The notes under the pieces are model-generated. The model had not been told where the DNA came from. It searched no databases and saw only the letters and a list, made by a program, of their open reading frames with translations. The translations under genes were made by a program, and so were the position numbers. A DNA stretch of 42,437 bases from Mycobacterium sp. E1747 (lineage in GTDB: Bacteria > Actinomycetota > Actinomycetes > Mycobacteriales > Mycobacteriaceae), in NCBI RefSeq assembly GCF_001667775.1, contig NZ_LZJI01000222.1, positions 1 through 42,437 of the forward strand. Reading direction: 5' to 3'. Positions within the stretch are counted from its first letter, which is position 1. Each line of letters opens with the position of its first letter. Positions 24,016-32,933 of this stretch are shown here, one piece after another.

Positions 24016-24684
24016 TTAACCGAGGTCTTCACTGGGCGGCAGGGCCGCGATGGCCACGGCCTCGGCCACGCGGCCCGAGATCGCGGCGACGTAGACCTGG
24101 TCGCCGGCTTGCAGGACTGTCTTCGGTTCCGGCAAGACGCCGGCGCCGAACCGGATCAGGAAGGCGACGCGGGCGCCGGTTGCCTGCTCGAGGTCGGTGA
24201 CCCGGTGTCCTATCCACTCCTCCTGCAGGACGACCTCGGCGACGGCCACCGTGCCGGTCGGATCCCGCCACTTGGCGGTCTCGGTGTCCCGCAGCAGCGC
24301 GTTGAGCAGGCGGTCGGTGGTCCAGGGCACGGTGGCGATCGTGGGGATGCCGAGGCGTTCGTAGACCTCGGCGCGCTTGGCGTCGTAGATCCGGGCGACG
24401 ACGCGCTTGACGCCGAAGGTCTCCCGGGCCAGCCGCGCCGAGATGATGTTCGAGTTATCCCCGGATGACACGGCGGCAAACGCGTCCGCCTCCTCGATGC
24501 CGGCCCGCAGCAGCACGTCGCGGTCAAACCCCTGACCCAGCACCCGCTCTCCGGCGTATTCGGGGCTCAGCCGGTTGAAGGCGGTGCTGTCGCGGTCGAT
24601 GACCGCGACGTCGTGGCCGATCCGCGATAGCCCGTCGGCCACCGAGGAGCCGACTCGGCCGCAGCCCATCACCACTACTCGCAC
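24016..24684 (-). CDS. ceoB: TrkA-type potassium uptake regulator, first of pair (CeoB/Rv2691)
   Basis: 222 residues: TrkA_N (VVVMGCGRVGSSVADGL, VIDRDSTAFNRL) and TrkA_C (VAVAEVVLQEEWIGHRVTDLE). The GTG start at 24684 follows AGAGGATCG; a TAACTT -10 about 78 nt upstream fits. The two RCK proteins are about equal in size and probably form a heteromer. No channel subunit gene is in the window; the divergent APC permease may be the functional partner. Confidence 0.9.
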   Translation of the reverse strand: MRVVVMGCGRVGSSVADGLSRIGHDVAVIDRDSTAFNRLSPEYAGERVLGQGFDRDVLLRAGIEEADAFAAVSSGDNSNIISARLARETFGVKRVVARIYDAKRAEVYERLGIPTIATVPWTTDRLLNALLRDTETAKWRDPTGTVAVAEVVLQEEWIGHRVTDLEQATGARVAFLIRFGAGVLPEPKTVLQAGDQVYVAAISGRVAEAVAIAALPPSEDLG

Positions 24685-24797
24685 TTACGATCCTCTCGGC
24701 CGCGTCCTGCGTCTCCCATCGGCAACCCACGTCGGCCAGCCGATTCGGGTCGGCAAACATTCTCGCCTACGAAGTTACCGCCAAACCCGTGTGGGCT

Positions 24798-24803
24798 TAC
24801 TCT
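24798..24803 (+). promoter_or_regulatory. -10 element of the APC permease gene
   Basis: TACTCT ends 8 nt before the GTG at 24812; no ribosome site is visible, suggesting a leaderless transcript. Confidence 0.5.
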
Positions 24804-24811
24804 TGGCTCTC

Positions 24812-26806
24812 GTGTCCAAACTTTCAACCGCAGCGCGTCGGTTGCTGATTGGCCGGCCGTTCCGCAGCGACCGGCTGAGTCATACCCTGCTGCCCAAGCG
24901 GATCGCCTTGCCGGTGTTCGCGTCCGACGCGTTGTCCTCGGTGGCCTACGCGCCCGAGGAGATCTTCCTGATGCTCTCGGTGGCCGGCCTGTCCGCGTAC
25001 GCGCTGGCGCCGTGGATCGGTCTTGCCGTGGCCGCGGTCATGCTGGTCGTGGTGGCCAGCTACCGCCAGAACGTGCACGCCTACCCGTCGGGCGGGGGCG
25101 ACTATGAGGTGGTCACCACCAACCTCGGCGACACCGCCGGCCTGGTGGTGGCCAGCGCCCTACTGGTGGATTACATTCTCACCGTTGCCGTTTCGACCGC
25201 GTCGGCGATGTCCAACATCGGCTCCGCCATCCCAATCGTGGCCGAACACAAGGTGTGGTTCTGCGTGGCGGCCATCCTGCTGGTGATGGCGATGAACCTG
25301 CGCGGCGTCCGCGAGTCCGGATTGGCGTTCGCCATTCCGACCTACGCGTTCATCATCGGCTTGACCGTCATGATCGGCTGGGGACTGATCCGTGCCTTCG
25401 TGCTCGGTGATCCGCTGCGGGCCGAATCCGCCGGTTTCCAGATGCATGCCGAGCACGGCCAGATCGTCGGTTTCGCCCTGGCGTTCCTGGTGGCGCGGTC
25501 GTTCTCCTCGGGATGCGCGGCGCTGACCGGTGTGGAGGCGATCAGCAACGGGGTCCCGGCGTTTGAGAAGCCCAAGTCGCGCAACGCGGCGACCACACTG
25601 CTGATGCTCGGCGCAATCGCGGTGAGTCTGTTTATGGGGATGATCCTGCTGGCCAAGAAGACTGGCGTCCAAGTGGTCGATGACCCGGCCAGGCAGCTGG
25701 CGGGCACGCCGCCGCACTACTACCAGAAGACTCTCGTCGCACAGCTCGCGCAGGTGGTCTTCGGGAGCTTTCACATCGGCTTCCTGCTGATCGCGGCTGT
25801 GACCGCACTCATTCTGGTGCTGGCAGCCAACACCGCGTTCAACGGGTTTCCGGTACTCGGCTCGATCCTGGCGCAGCACAGCTACCTGCCGCGCCAGCTG
25901 CACACCCGCGGAGACCGGTTGGCGTTCTCCAACGGGATCCTGTTCCTGTCCGGGGCCGCCCTGCTGGCGATCATCGCGTTCCGTGCCGAGCTCAGCGCGC
26001 TGATCCAGCTCTACATCGTCGGCGTGTTCATTTCCTTCACGTTGAGCCAGATCGGCATGGTCCGGCACTGGACCCGGCTGTTGCGCAGCGAGACCGATCC
26101 GCGGGCGCGGCGCCAGATGATGCGCTCCCGAGTGGTCAATACCGTTGGGCTGATCGCCACCGGCGCCGTTTTGGTGGTCGTTTTGGTGACCAAGTTCGTC
26201 GCCGGCGCCTGGATCGCGCTTTTCGCGATGAGTTTGCTGTTCGGAATCATGAAGATGATCCACCGGCACTACGGGACCGTCAGCCGGGAACTGGAGGAAC
26301 AGGCCGCCGCCCAGCACGACGTGGTGCTGCCCAGCCGCAACCACGCCCTGGTGCTGGTGTCGAAGCTACATCTGCCGACGCTGCGCGCGCTGGCCTATGC
26401 CCGCGCGACCCGTCCCGATGTGCTCGAGGCGCTCACCGTCAGCGTCGACGAGGCCGAGACCCGAGAGCTGGTGCATCAGTGGGAGGAAAGCGACATCAGC
26501 GTGCCGCTGAAGGTCATCGCCTCGCCTTATCGCGAAATCACCCGTCCGATACTCGATTACGTCAAGCGGGTCAGCAAGGAGTCAGCGCGCACCGTCGTCA
26601 CCGTGTTCATCCCCGAGTATGTGGTGGGGCATTGGTGGGAGCAGGTGCTGCACAATCAAAGCGCGCTGCGGCTCAAGGGCCGGCTGCTGTTCATGCCCAA
26701 CGTGATGGTGACTTCGGTTCCGTGGCAATTGAATTCGTCGGAGCGGCTGCAGGCGCTGCAGCCGCACGTGGCCCCGGGCGACACTCGTCGGGGAATCTTC
26801 GATTGA
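24812..26806 (+). CDS. APC superfamily permease with cytosolic C-terminal domain (Rv2690c type)
   Basis: 664 residues. About twelve membrane helices begin near residue 40 (LPVFASDALSSVAYAPEEIF, the typical APC signature) and continue to about residue 490; the rest, from KLHLPTLRALAYARATRPDVLEALTVSVDEAE, is a soluble USP-like domain. The family of KimA/YdaO-type potassium/proton symporters has the same build, including a SNGVPAFEKPKSRNAATTL loop. Next to two TrkA regulators, high-affinity potassium uptake is a reasonable inference, though amino-acid transport cannot be excluded. The frame is open far upstream (24575), but GTG 24812 fits the promoter and family length. Confidence 0.87.
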   Translation: MSKLSTAARRLLIGRPFRSDRLSHTLLPKRIALPVFASDALSSVAYAPEEIFLMLSVAGLSAYALAPWIGLAVAAVMLVVVASYRQNVHAYPSGGGDYEVVTTNLGDTAGLVVASALLVDYILTVAVSTASAMSNIGSAIPIVAEHKVWFCVAAILLVMAMNLRGVRESGLAFAIPTYAFIIGLTVMIGWGLIRAFVLGDPLRAESAGFQMHAEHGQIVGFALAFLVARSFSSGCAALTGVEAISNGVPAFEKPKSRNAATTLLMLGAIAVSLFMGMILLAKKTGVQVVDDPARQLAGTPPHYYQKTLVAQLAQVVFGSFHIGFLLIAAVTALILVLAANTAFNGFPVLGSILAQHSYLPRQLHTRGDRLAFSNGILFLSGAALLAIIAFRAELSALIQLYIVGVFISFTLSQIGMVRHWTRLLRSETDPRARRQMMRSRVVNTVGLIATGAVLVVVLVTKFVAGAWIALFAMSLLFGIMKMIHRHYGTVSRELEEQAAAQHDVVLPSRNHALVLVSKLHLPTLRALAYARATRPDVLEALTVSVDEAETRELVHQWEESDISVPLKVIASPYREITRPILDYVKRVSKESARTVVTVFIPEYVVGHWWEQVLHNQSALRLKGRLLFMPNVMVTSVPWQLNSSERLQALQPHVAPGDTRRGIFD

Positions 26807-28026
26807 TACGCGAATCGTCCCGCACGCCCAACGCGGTGCTTCCCTCGGCTGGGGAACTCACGCTGGTGACCGGCTCCCCGGCCAACGGTGGCAGCTGTGT
26901 GGCGCACCACGAAGGGCGCGTGGTGTTCGTCCGCTATGCGCTGCCGGGTGAGCGAGTGCGGGTCCGAGTGACCGCCGACCGCGGATCCTATTGGCACGCA
27001 GAGGCCCTCGAGGTGCTAGAGCCGGCCGACGACCGCGTCGAGTCGCTGTGCCCGATCGCCGGCGTCGACGGGGCCGGATGTTGCGACCTGGCGTTCGCCG
27101 CGCCGGAAGCGGCGCGTGCCCTCAAGGCGCAGGTGGTCGCCAACCAACTGGAGCGACTGGGCGGACACCGCTGGACCGGCGAGGCCGAACCGCTGTCGGA
27201 TTCCGGACCGGCGGGGTGGCGCACGCGCGTCCGGCTGGATGTGGGGGCGGACCGGCGGCCCGGCTTTCACCGGTATCACAGCGACGATCTGGTGACCGAC
27301 CTGCGCTGCGCGCAGTTGCCGCCCGGCATGCTCGACGGGCTTACCAAATCGGACTGGCCGCCGTCGGCCCAACTGCACGTTGTCGTCGACGACGACGACG
27401 CGCGCCACGTGGTGCGCACGCTGCGCCAGGGCAAACGGACCGTGACCAAGGTCGTGCAGGGCGGCTACGAGGCGGTCCAGCGGGTGGACGGGCGCAGTTG
27501 GCAGATCCCGGTGACGGCCTTCTGGCAGGCTCACCGCGGCGCGGCCGCGGTGTATAGCAGGCTGGTCGCCGACTGGGCCCAGCCGGGCCCCGGCACGACC
27601 GCGTGGGATCTGTACGGCGGCGCGGGTGTTTTCGCCGCGGCGCTGGGCGCCGCGGTCGGGGAGTCCGGGCGGGTCCTGACCGTGGACACCTCGCGGGCGG
27701 CGACGCGGTCCGCCCGCGCCGCGCTGGACGACCTGCCGCAGGTGCAGGTCGTCACCGACTCGGTGCGCCGGGCGCTCGGCGCGCAACGCTCGAGCGCCGA
27801 CGTGGCGGTGCTGGATCCGCCCCGGGCGGGCGCCGGGCGCGAAGTCATAGAGCTGCTGGCCGCCGCCGGGGTTCCGCGGGTGGTGCACATCGGTTGCGAG
27901 GCGGCGTCTTTCGCGCGCGACATCGGCCTCTACCTCGCCCAGGGCTATGCCGTCGAGAAGATCAAGGTATTCGACGCCTTCCCGCTCACGCACCACACCG
28001 AATGCGTCGCACTGTTGACCCGCTAG
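26803..28026 (+). CDS. TrmA/RumA-family RNA (uracil-5-)-methyltransferase (Rv2689c type)
   Basis: 407 residues. N-terminal TRAM domain (ELTLVTGSPANGGSCVAHHEG, VRYALPGERVRV), a cysteine cluster (CPIAGVDGAGCCDL, later LRCAQLP) suited to an iron-sulfur site, and a C-terminal SAM-binding methylase fold (WDLYGGAGVFAAALG, VLDPPRAGAGREV). The catalytic cysteine lies in VHIGCEAASFARD. RNA target (rRNA or tRNA uridine) is not determinable. The TTG start overlaps the permease stop as TTGA; a GTG about 11 codons in is the alternative. It is probably translated from the same mRNA as the permease. Confidence 0.85.
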   Translation: MIRESSRTPNAVLPSAGELTLVTGSPANGGSCVAHHEGRVVFVRYALPGERVRVRVTADRGSYWHAEALEVLEPADDRVESLCPIAGVDGAGCCDLAFAAPEAARALKAQVVANQLERLGGHRWTGEAEPLSDSGPAGWRTRVRLDVGADRRPGFHRYHSDDLVTDLRCAQLPPGMLDGLTKSDWPPSAQLHVVVDDDDARHVVRTLRQGKRTVTKVVQGGYEAVQRVDGRSWQIPVTAFWQAHRGAAAVYSRLVADWAQPGPGTTAWDLYGGAGVFAAALGAAVGESGRVLTVDTSRAATRSARAALDDLPQVQVVTDSVRRALGAQRSSADVAVLDPPRAGAGREVIELLAAAGVPRVVHIGCEAASFARDIGLYLAQGYAVEKIKVFDAFPLTHHTECVALLTR

Positions 28027-28065
28027 CGATTAGAGGAAGGGCGCCGCAGCCGATAGACTCCCTCG

Positions 28066-28186
28066 CGGTGTGCCGGGAAGTCTGGTCGGCGATGTCCTCG
28101 TCGACCAACCGAAAGGCTTAGGTGCCTACCACCGGAGAGCGGGCCGCGCCCGTCGACGCATCAAGCGGTATGGGGCTGCGGCCGTC
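28066..28186 (+). ncRNA. Candidate structured 5' leader of the antiporter mRNA
   Basis: A -10 element TAGACT (28054-28059) places the transcript start near 28066, leaving a leader of about 120 nt. Inside, TGGTCGGCGA (28083-28092) pairs with TCGTCGACCA (28098-28107): ten base pairs with one G-T and a 5-nt loop. Next comes a CC-GAAA-GG tetraloop stem (28109-28116), and GGTG (28067-28070) can pair with CACC (28130-28133) to close a multi-branched fold. Such a leader before a cation/proton antiporter suggests a cation- or pH-sensing riboswitch, but I cannot match it to a named class. Confidence 0.45.
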
Positions 28187-29650
28187 ATGACCGAGACTCT
28201 TCGCTACGCGCTGATCATTTCGCTCTGCAGCGCAGTCGGTTTGGTGGCGGTGCTGGCGAACCGCCTCACCGAGCGGGTGAAGATTCCGGTGCCCCTGCTC
28301 GTGCTGGTCGGGGCCGCCGTGGTGGTGCACGCTGTGCCGGCGGTGCAGTCACCGTCCGAGCCGACCGTGGAGCGGGTGATCACCATCGCGTTGGTGTTGG
28401 TGTTGTTCGACGGCGGCATGCACATCGGACCATCAAGGTTCCGCGCGGCTGCCGTGCCGATCCTGTCGCTGGGTGTGGTAGGAACCGCCCTCACCGCCGC
28501 CGGGGCGGCGCTGGTGGTGCACTACGCATGCGGAATCGGTTGGTTTCCGGCCGTACTCGTCGCCACGGCGGTGGCCCCCACCGACCCGGCCGTGGTTTTC
28601 TCGGTCTTGGGCAAGCGCGAGATCAGGGGCCGCAGCAGCACAATTCTGGAGGGCGAGTCCGGTGCCAACGATCCGGTCGGCATCGCCCTGATGTCCAGCC
28701 TGATCGCCGCAGGCGGGCTCAGCGCAGCCGGATTCGCCGGTGTGGGAAAGCAATTCGTTCTCCAGATGGTGATCGGACTGGCCGTCGGGGTGATCGGCGG
28801 TCGTGCCCTGCTCGTCTTCATGCGTCGCGTCGCCCTACCGAGCGAAGGCCTCTACTCGCTGCGAACGCTGGCATCCTGCCTGATGCTGTACGGCATCGCC
28901 ACGCTCGCGCACGGCTCGGGCTTCCTAGCGGTGTTCGTCGCGGGCATCGTGATCGGCGAGGCACGCGCGCCCTACAAGCCGGAGATCAAGCGATTCCATG
29001 CCGCCCTGGCCGGCCTGGCCGAAATCGTCGCGTTCGCCTTTCTGGGCTTGACCGTCGACATCGTCGTGCTCGCCCATCCAGACGTGTGGATCCCGGGGCT
29101 GGTCCTCGGTGTGGTCCTGACTCTGGTGATTCGGCCGTTGGCGGTGGGCTCGTGCCTGATCCCCGTCGGGTTGCGGCGCAACGAACGCATCTTCGTCCTC
29201 TACGCCGGGCTCAAGGGGGCGGTGCCGATCCTGCTCGGCGAGTTCCTTCGAGCCGCCCATGTCGCCGACGCCGAACGCCTCTACGGCATCGTCGTCATCG
29301 TCGTTATCTTCTCCGTCCTGGTGCAGGGAAGTTCGGTGCCGGGTGTCGCGCGGCTACTACGCCTGCCCATCCGCACCGTGGAAACCCAGCCGTGGCAGAT
29401 AGGTGTCCGGCTCGCGGACGAACCGCAGGGGGTCCATCGCTTCAGCGTTGCCCGTGGGTCGGCCGCCGAGGGGTGCACGGTCGAGGGGCTCAGCGACCGC
29501 GTGGGCGACATCTGGGTGAGCATTGTGGTCCGCACCACCGGACTGGTGCCCGTCCGGGGCGATACCGAACTCCGGGCCGGCGACGAGGTCGTTGTGCTCG
29601 CGGATCCCGAACTGCGCGAGAGTCTTGCCGACCTCTTCGGGCGCTCGTAG
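28187..29650 (+). CDS. CPA1-family cation/proton antiporter with C-terminal RCK-like domain
   Basis: 487 residues. About twelve to thirteen membrane helices run to residue 390. The transport core has APTDPAVVFSVLGKREI and the paired acidic motif ILEGESGANDPVGIAL, the ND signature of electroneutral CPA1 exchangers. A soluble C-terminal part (GCTVEGLSDRVGDIWVSIV...LRAGDEVVVLADPE) is a TrkA_C/RCK-type regulatory domain. It exchanges sodium or potassium for protons. ATG 28187 is taken; the frame also extends upstream to 28070 without a stop, but that stretch reads as structured leader. In M. tuberculosis this location holds other transporter genes instead. Confidence 0.88.
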   Translation: MTETLRYALIISLCSAVGLVAVLANRLTERVKIPVPLLVLVGAAVVVHAVPAVQSPSEPTVERVITIALVLVLFDGGMHIGPSRFRAAAVPILSLGVVGTALTAAGAALVVHYACGIGWFPAVLVATAVAPTDPAVVFSVLGKREIRGRSSTILEGESGANDPVGIALMSSLIAAGGLSAAGFAGVGKQFVLQMVIGLAVGVIGGRALLVFMRRVALPSEGLYSLRTLASCLMLYGIATLAHGSGFLAVFVAGIVIGEARAPYKPEIKRFHAALAGLAEIVAFAFLGLTVDIVVLAHPDVWIPGLVLGVVLTLVIRPLAVGSCLIPVGLRRNERIFVLYAGLKGAVPILLGEFLRAAHVADAERLYGIVVIVVIFSVLVQGSSVPGVARLLRLPIRTVETQPWQIGVRLADEPQGVHRFSVARGSAAEGCTVEGLSDRVGDIWVSIVVRTTGLVPVRGDTELRAGDEVVVLADPELRESLADLFGRS

Positions 29651-29696
29651 GCCCGCGCCCTTCGGTCGCTTCCCTGTCGTACCCGCGGACGTTGCG

Positions 29697-29702
29697 TAGA
29701 CT
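29697..29702 (+). promoter_or_regulatory. -10 element of a leaderless transcript (dxs)
   Basis: TAGACT, 6 nt before the ATG at 29709; the intervening ATCGGG is too close to act as a ribosome site. Confidence 0.55.
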
Positions 29703-29708
29703 ATCGGG

Positions 29709-31622
29709 ATGCTGGAACAGATCCGCGGGCCCGCTGATCTGCAACACCTGTCCCAACAGCAGCTGCGCGAGCTCGCCGCCGAGATTCGCCAGTTCCTGAT
29801 TCACAAGGTCGCTGCCACCGGGGGACACCTGGGGCCCAATCTCGGCGTGGTCGAACTGACGCTGGCGCTGCATCGGGTGTTCGACTCGCCGCACGACCCG
29901 ATCGTGTTCGACACCGGTCATCAGGCGTATGTCCACAAGATGCTGACCGGCCGCGCCCAGGATTTCGAGAGCCTTCGCAAGAAGGGCGGCCTGTCGGGCT
30001 ATCCGTCGCGAGCCGAGAGCGAACACGACTGGGTCGAGTCCAGCCACGCCAGCGCCGCCCTGTCGTACGCGGACGGCCTGGCCAAAGCCTTCGAGCTGAC
30101 CGGCCACCGCAACCGGCACGTGGTCGCCGTAGTCGGCGACGGCGCGCTCACCGGCGGCATGTGCTGGGAGGCGCTGAACAACATCGCCGCGTCGCGCCGC
30201 CCGGTGATCATCGTGGTCAACGACAACGGCCGCAGCTACGCGCCGACGATCGGCGGTGTGGCCGACCACCTGGCGACCCTGCGGTTGCAGCCGGCCTACG
30301 AGCAGGCGCTGGAGAAGGGCCGCAACGCGGTGCGCTCGATGCCGTTCTTCGGCGAGCTCGCCTACCGGTTCATGCACAGCGTCAAGGCCGGCATCAAGGA
30401 CTCGCTGTCCCCGCAGCTGCTGTTCACCGACCTCGGCCTGAAGTACGTGGGGCCGGTGGACGGCCACGACGAGCGCGCGGTGGAGATGGCGCTGCGGCAC
30501 GCGCGCGGTTTCGGCCGGCCGGTGATCGTGCACGTCGTCACCCGCAAGGGCATGGGTTTCGGCCCGGCCGAGGACGACGAGGCCGAGCAGATGCACTCCT
30601 GCGGCGTGATCGACCCGGTCACCGGGCAGGCCACCAAGGTCGCCGGCCCGGGCTGGACCTCCTCCTTCTCCGACGCGCTCATCGGCTACGCCAGGAAGCG
30701 CCGCGACATCGTGGCGATCACCGCGGCGATGCCGGGCCCGACCGGCCTGAGCTCCTTCGGCCAACAATTCCCGGATCGGCTGTTCGACGTCGGCATCGCC
30801 GAGCAGCACGCCCTGACGTCGGCCGCGGGACTGGCGATGGGCGGCATGCACCCCGTGGTGGCCATCTACTCGACGTTCCTTAACCGCGCCTTCGACCAGA
30901 TCATGATGGATGTGGCGCTGCACAAGCTGCCCGTCACCATGGTGCTGGACCGCGCCGGCATCACCGGTTCGGACGGCGCCAGCCACAACGGCATGTGGGA
31001 CATGTCGATGCTGGGCATCGTGCCGGGCATGCGGGTGGCGGCACCCCGGGATGCCACCCGGTTGCGCGAGGAACTCGGCGAGGCCCTCGACGTCAACGAC
31101 GGCCCGACCGCCCTGCGGTTCCCCAAAGGTGATGTGGGCGAAGACATTCCGGCGCTGGAGCGGCGCTCGGGCGTGGACGTGCTGGCGGTGCCAGCTGCCG
31201 GGTTGAACCACGACGTGCTGCTGGTGGGCGTCGGCGCGTTCGTCCCGATGGCGTTGGAGGTGGCCAAGCGGCTGCACAACCAGGGGATCGGCGTGACGGT
31301 GATCGACCCGCGCTGGGTGCTACCGGTGTCCGACGGGGTGCTTGAGCTCGCCGCGCAGCACAAATTGGTCGTCACCTGCGAGGACAACGGGGTCAGCGGC
31401 GGCGTGGGGTCGGCGGTGTCGGCCGCGCTGCGCGGCGCCGAGATCGATGTCCCGTGCCGCGACGTCGGCCTGCCGCAGCGGTTCTACGAGCACGCCTCGC
31501 GGGGTGAGCTGCTGGCCGACCTCGGGCTGACCGATCAGGACGTGGCCCGGCGCATCACCGGCTGGGTGGCCGCCCTGGGCAGTTCCGTCACCGAAGCGGA
31601 GATCCGCGAACACCTCGATTAG
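29709..31622 (+). CDS. dxs: 1-deoxy-D-xylulose-5-phosphate synthase
   Basis: 637 residues, the first enzyme of the methylerythritol phosphate route to isoprenoids (menaquinone, decaprenyl phosphate, carotenoids). It condenses pyruvate and glyceraldehyde-3-phosphate with thiamine diphosphate. The ThDP motif is GDGALTGGMCWEALNNI, the substrate region GHLGPNLGVVELTLALH, the transketolase pyrimidine domain DVGIAEQHAL and ASHNGMWDMS, and the C-terminal domain VIDPRWVLPV. ATG 29709 is preceded by a -10 element only. Its stop TAG interlocks with the TAA of the RNase D gene (TTAG). Confidence 0.96.
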   Translation: MLEQIRGPADLQHLSQQQLRELAAEIRQFLIHKVAATGGHLGPNLGVVELTLALHRVFDSPHDPIVFDTGHQAYVHKMLTGRAQDFESLRKKGGLSGYPSRAESEHDWVESSHASAALSYADGLAKAFELTGHRNRHVVAVVGDGALTGGMCWEALNNIAASRRPVIIVVNDNGRSYAPTIGGVADHLATLRLQPAYEQALEKGRNAVRSMPFFGELAYRFMHSVKAGIKDSLSPQLLFTDLGLKYVGPVDGHDERAVEMALRHARGFGRPVIVHVVTRKGMGFGPAEDDEAEQMHSCGVIDPVTGQATKVAGPGWTSSFSDALIGYARKRRDIVAITAAMPGPTGLSSFGQQFPDRLFDVGIAEQHALTSAAGLAMGGMHPVVAIYSTFLNRAFDQIMMDVALHKLPVTMVLDRAGITGSDGASHNGMWDMSMLGIVPGMRVAAPRDATRLREELGEALDVNDGPTALRFPKGDVGEDIPALERRSGVDVLAVPAAGLNHDVLLVGVGAFVPMALEVAKRLHNQGIGVTVIDPRWVLPVSDGVLELAAQHKLVVTCEDNGVSGGVGSAVSAALRGAEIDVPCRDVGLPQRFYEHASRGELLADLGLTDQDVARRITGWVAALGSSVTEAEIREHLD

Positions 31623-32932
31623 TCGTCCTCAGGCTCCTGCTCGGCCGGGGGCTGCAGCGCCTGGGCCAGCGGGGGATCCACCAATTCGCGCTGCCACCGC
31701 CTTGCCTGCCCGGCCCGCAGGAACGTCTCGACGGCATCGAGAGGATCGGGCGCCGGCTCCCAGTCCCAGCACAACCGTCGCACCAGATCGGGCGAGACCA
31801 GGTTCTCGGTCGGGACGCGCACCTGCTCCGACACTCTCGACAGCGCCGCCCGCGCCGCCTCCAGCCGTGCGGCCGCCTCGGGTTTGCGCCTGCTCCAGCG
31901 CGCCGGCGGGGGCGGGCCGTTGGGCGGTTCGGTATCGGCGGGCGGGTTCTTCGTTCGCCGCGCCGCCTCCAACGCCCCCAGCCAGGTGGCGGCGCTGCGG
32001 CGTTGATTGCGCCCGCCGAACACCGGCAGCGCGGTGAGGTCCTCGATCGTCTTCGGGTCGGCGATGGCGGCCTCGATGATGGCCGAGTCGGGCAGGATGC
32101 GCCGCGGCGCGATGTCACGGCGCTGGGCGATGCGGTCGCGGGTCAGCCACAGCTCGCGAACCGCGGCCAGCGCACGCGGGTCGCGCACCCGGTGGATCCC
32201 CGAGGTGCGCCGCCACCGGTCCGGTCGCGGCGCGGCGCTGGGATCCCTGGACCCTACCGCCCGCAGATAGTCGAATTCCTCTGCGGCCCAAGCCGTTTTC
32301 CCCTGCTCGGCCAGGACGTCGGCGATCGCGGCGCGCAGCTCGATGAGCAGTTCCACATCCAGCGCCGCGTAGTTGAGCCATTCCTCGGGCAGCGGGCGCT
32401 TGGACCAGTCGGCCGCCCCGTGGCCCTTGGCCAGCCCGGAACCCAGCAGCCGCTCGACCATGGTCGCGAGGTTCACCCGCTCGAAACCGGCCAGCCGCCC
32501 GGCCAGCTCGGTGTCGTAGAGGGCCGGCGGCCGCAGGCCGACCTCCGCCAGGCAGGGCAGGTCCTGGTCGGCGGAATGCAGGATCCATTCGTCTTCGCTC
32601 AGCACCTCGGCGAGGGGTCGCAGTGCCTCCAGCGGATCGGCCCCGTGGCTGACCGGGTCGATGAGCACCGTGCCGGCGCCGGCCCGGCGGATCTGGATCA
32701 GATACGCCCGATTGGAATACCGGAAACCCGACGCCCGCTCGGCGTCCACAGCGAACGGCCCGCGGCCATGCTCCAGCAGCGTCGCGGCCTCCTGGATCTG
32801 CCGCGCCGTCACCGAGAGGTCGGGAATCCCTTCGGCGGGGCGCAGCAGCGGCGTGGGCTGGGGTTCGGGGTTGTCGGGCTCGCTGTGGTCGGGCGCAGTG
32901 CTGCCGGGCCCGGGGGCCTCCGGTTCGCACAT
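31619..32932 (-). CDS. RNase D-like 3'-5' exoribonuclease with HRDC domain
   Basis: 437 residues. The DEDDy exonuclease core has D and E in PFAVDAERASGF, D in LHSADQDLPCL, and the closing Tyr and Asp in LNYAALDVELL. An HRDC-like domain follows (DPRALAAVRELWLTRDRIAQ). The last 150 residues form a basic, helical extension. It corresponds to Rv2681 and probably trims stable RNA 3' ends. ATG 32932 follows the DUF3000 stop by one base, so the two are an operon. Confidence 0.9.
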   Translation of the reverse strand: MCEPEAPGPGSTAPDHSEPDNPEPQPTPLLRPAEGIPDLSVTARQIQEAATLLEHGRGPFAVDAERASGFRYSNRAYLIQIRRAGAGTVLIDPVSHGADPLEALRPLAEVLSEDEWILHSADQDLPCLAEVGLRPPALYDTELAGRLAGFERVNLATMVERLLGSGLAKGHGAADWSKRPLPEEWLNYAALDVELLIELRAAIADVLAEQGKTAWAAEEFDYLRAVGSRDPSAAPRPDRWRRTSGIHRVRDPRALAAVRELWLTRDRIAQRRDIAPRRILPDSAIIEAAIADPKTIEDLTALPVFGGRNQRRSAATWLGALEAARRTKNPPADTEPPNGPPPPARWSRRKPEAAARLEAARAALSRVSEQVRVPTENLVSPDLVRRLCWDWEPAPDPLDAVETFLRAGQARRWQRELVDPPLAQALQPPAEQEPEDD

Positions 32933-32933
32933 G

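Noticed and set aside
28066..28140. Cobalamin or c-di-AMP riboswitch
   Set aside because: A GCCGGGAAG stretch recalls the cobalamin core, but the B12-box and its partner helices are absent; the conserved c-di-AMP (ydaO) motifs are also absent.
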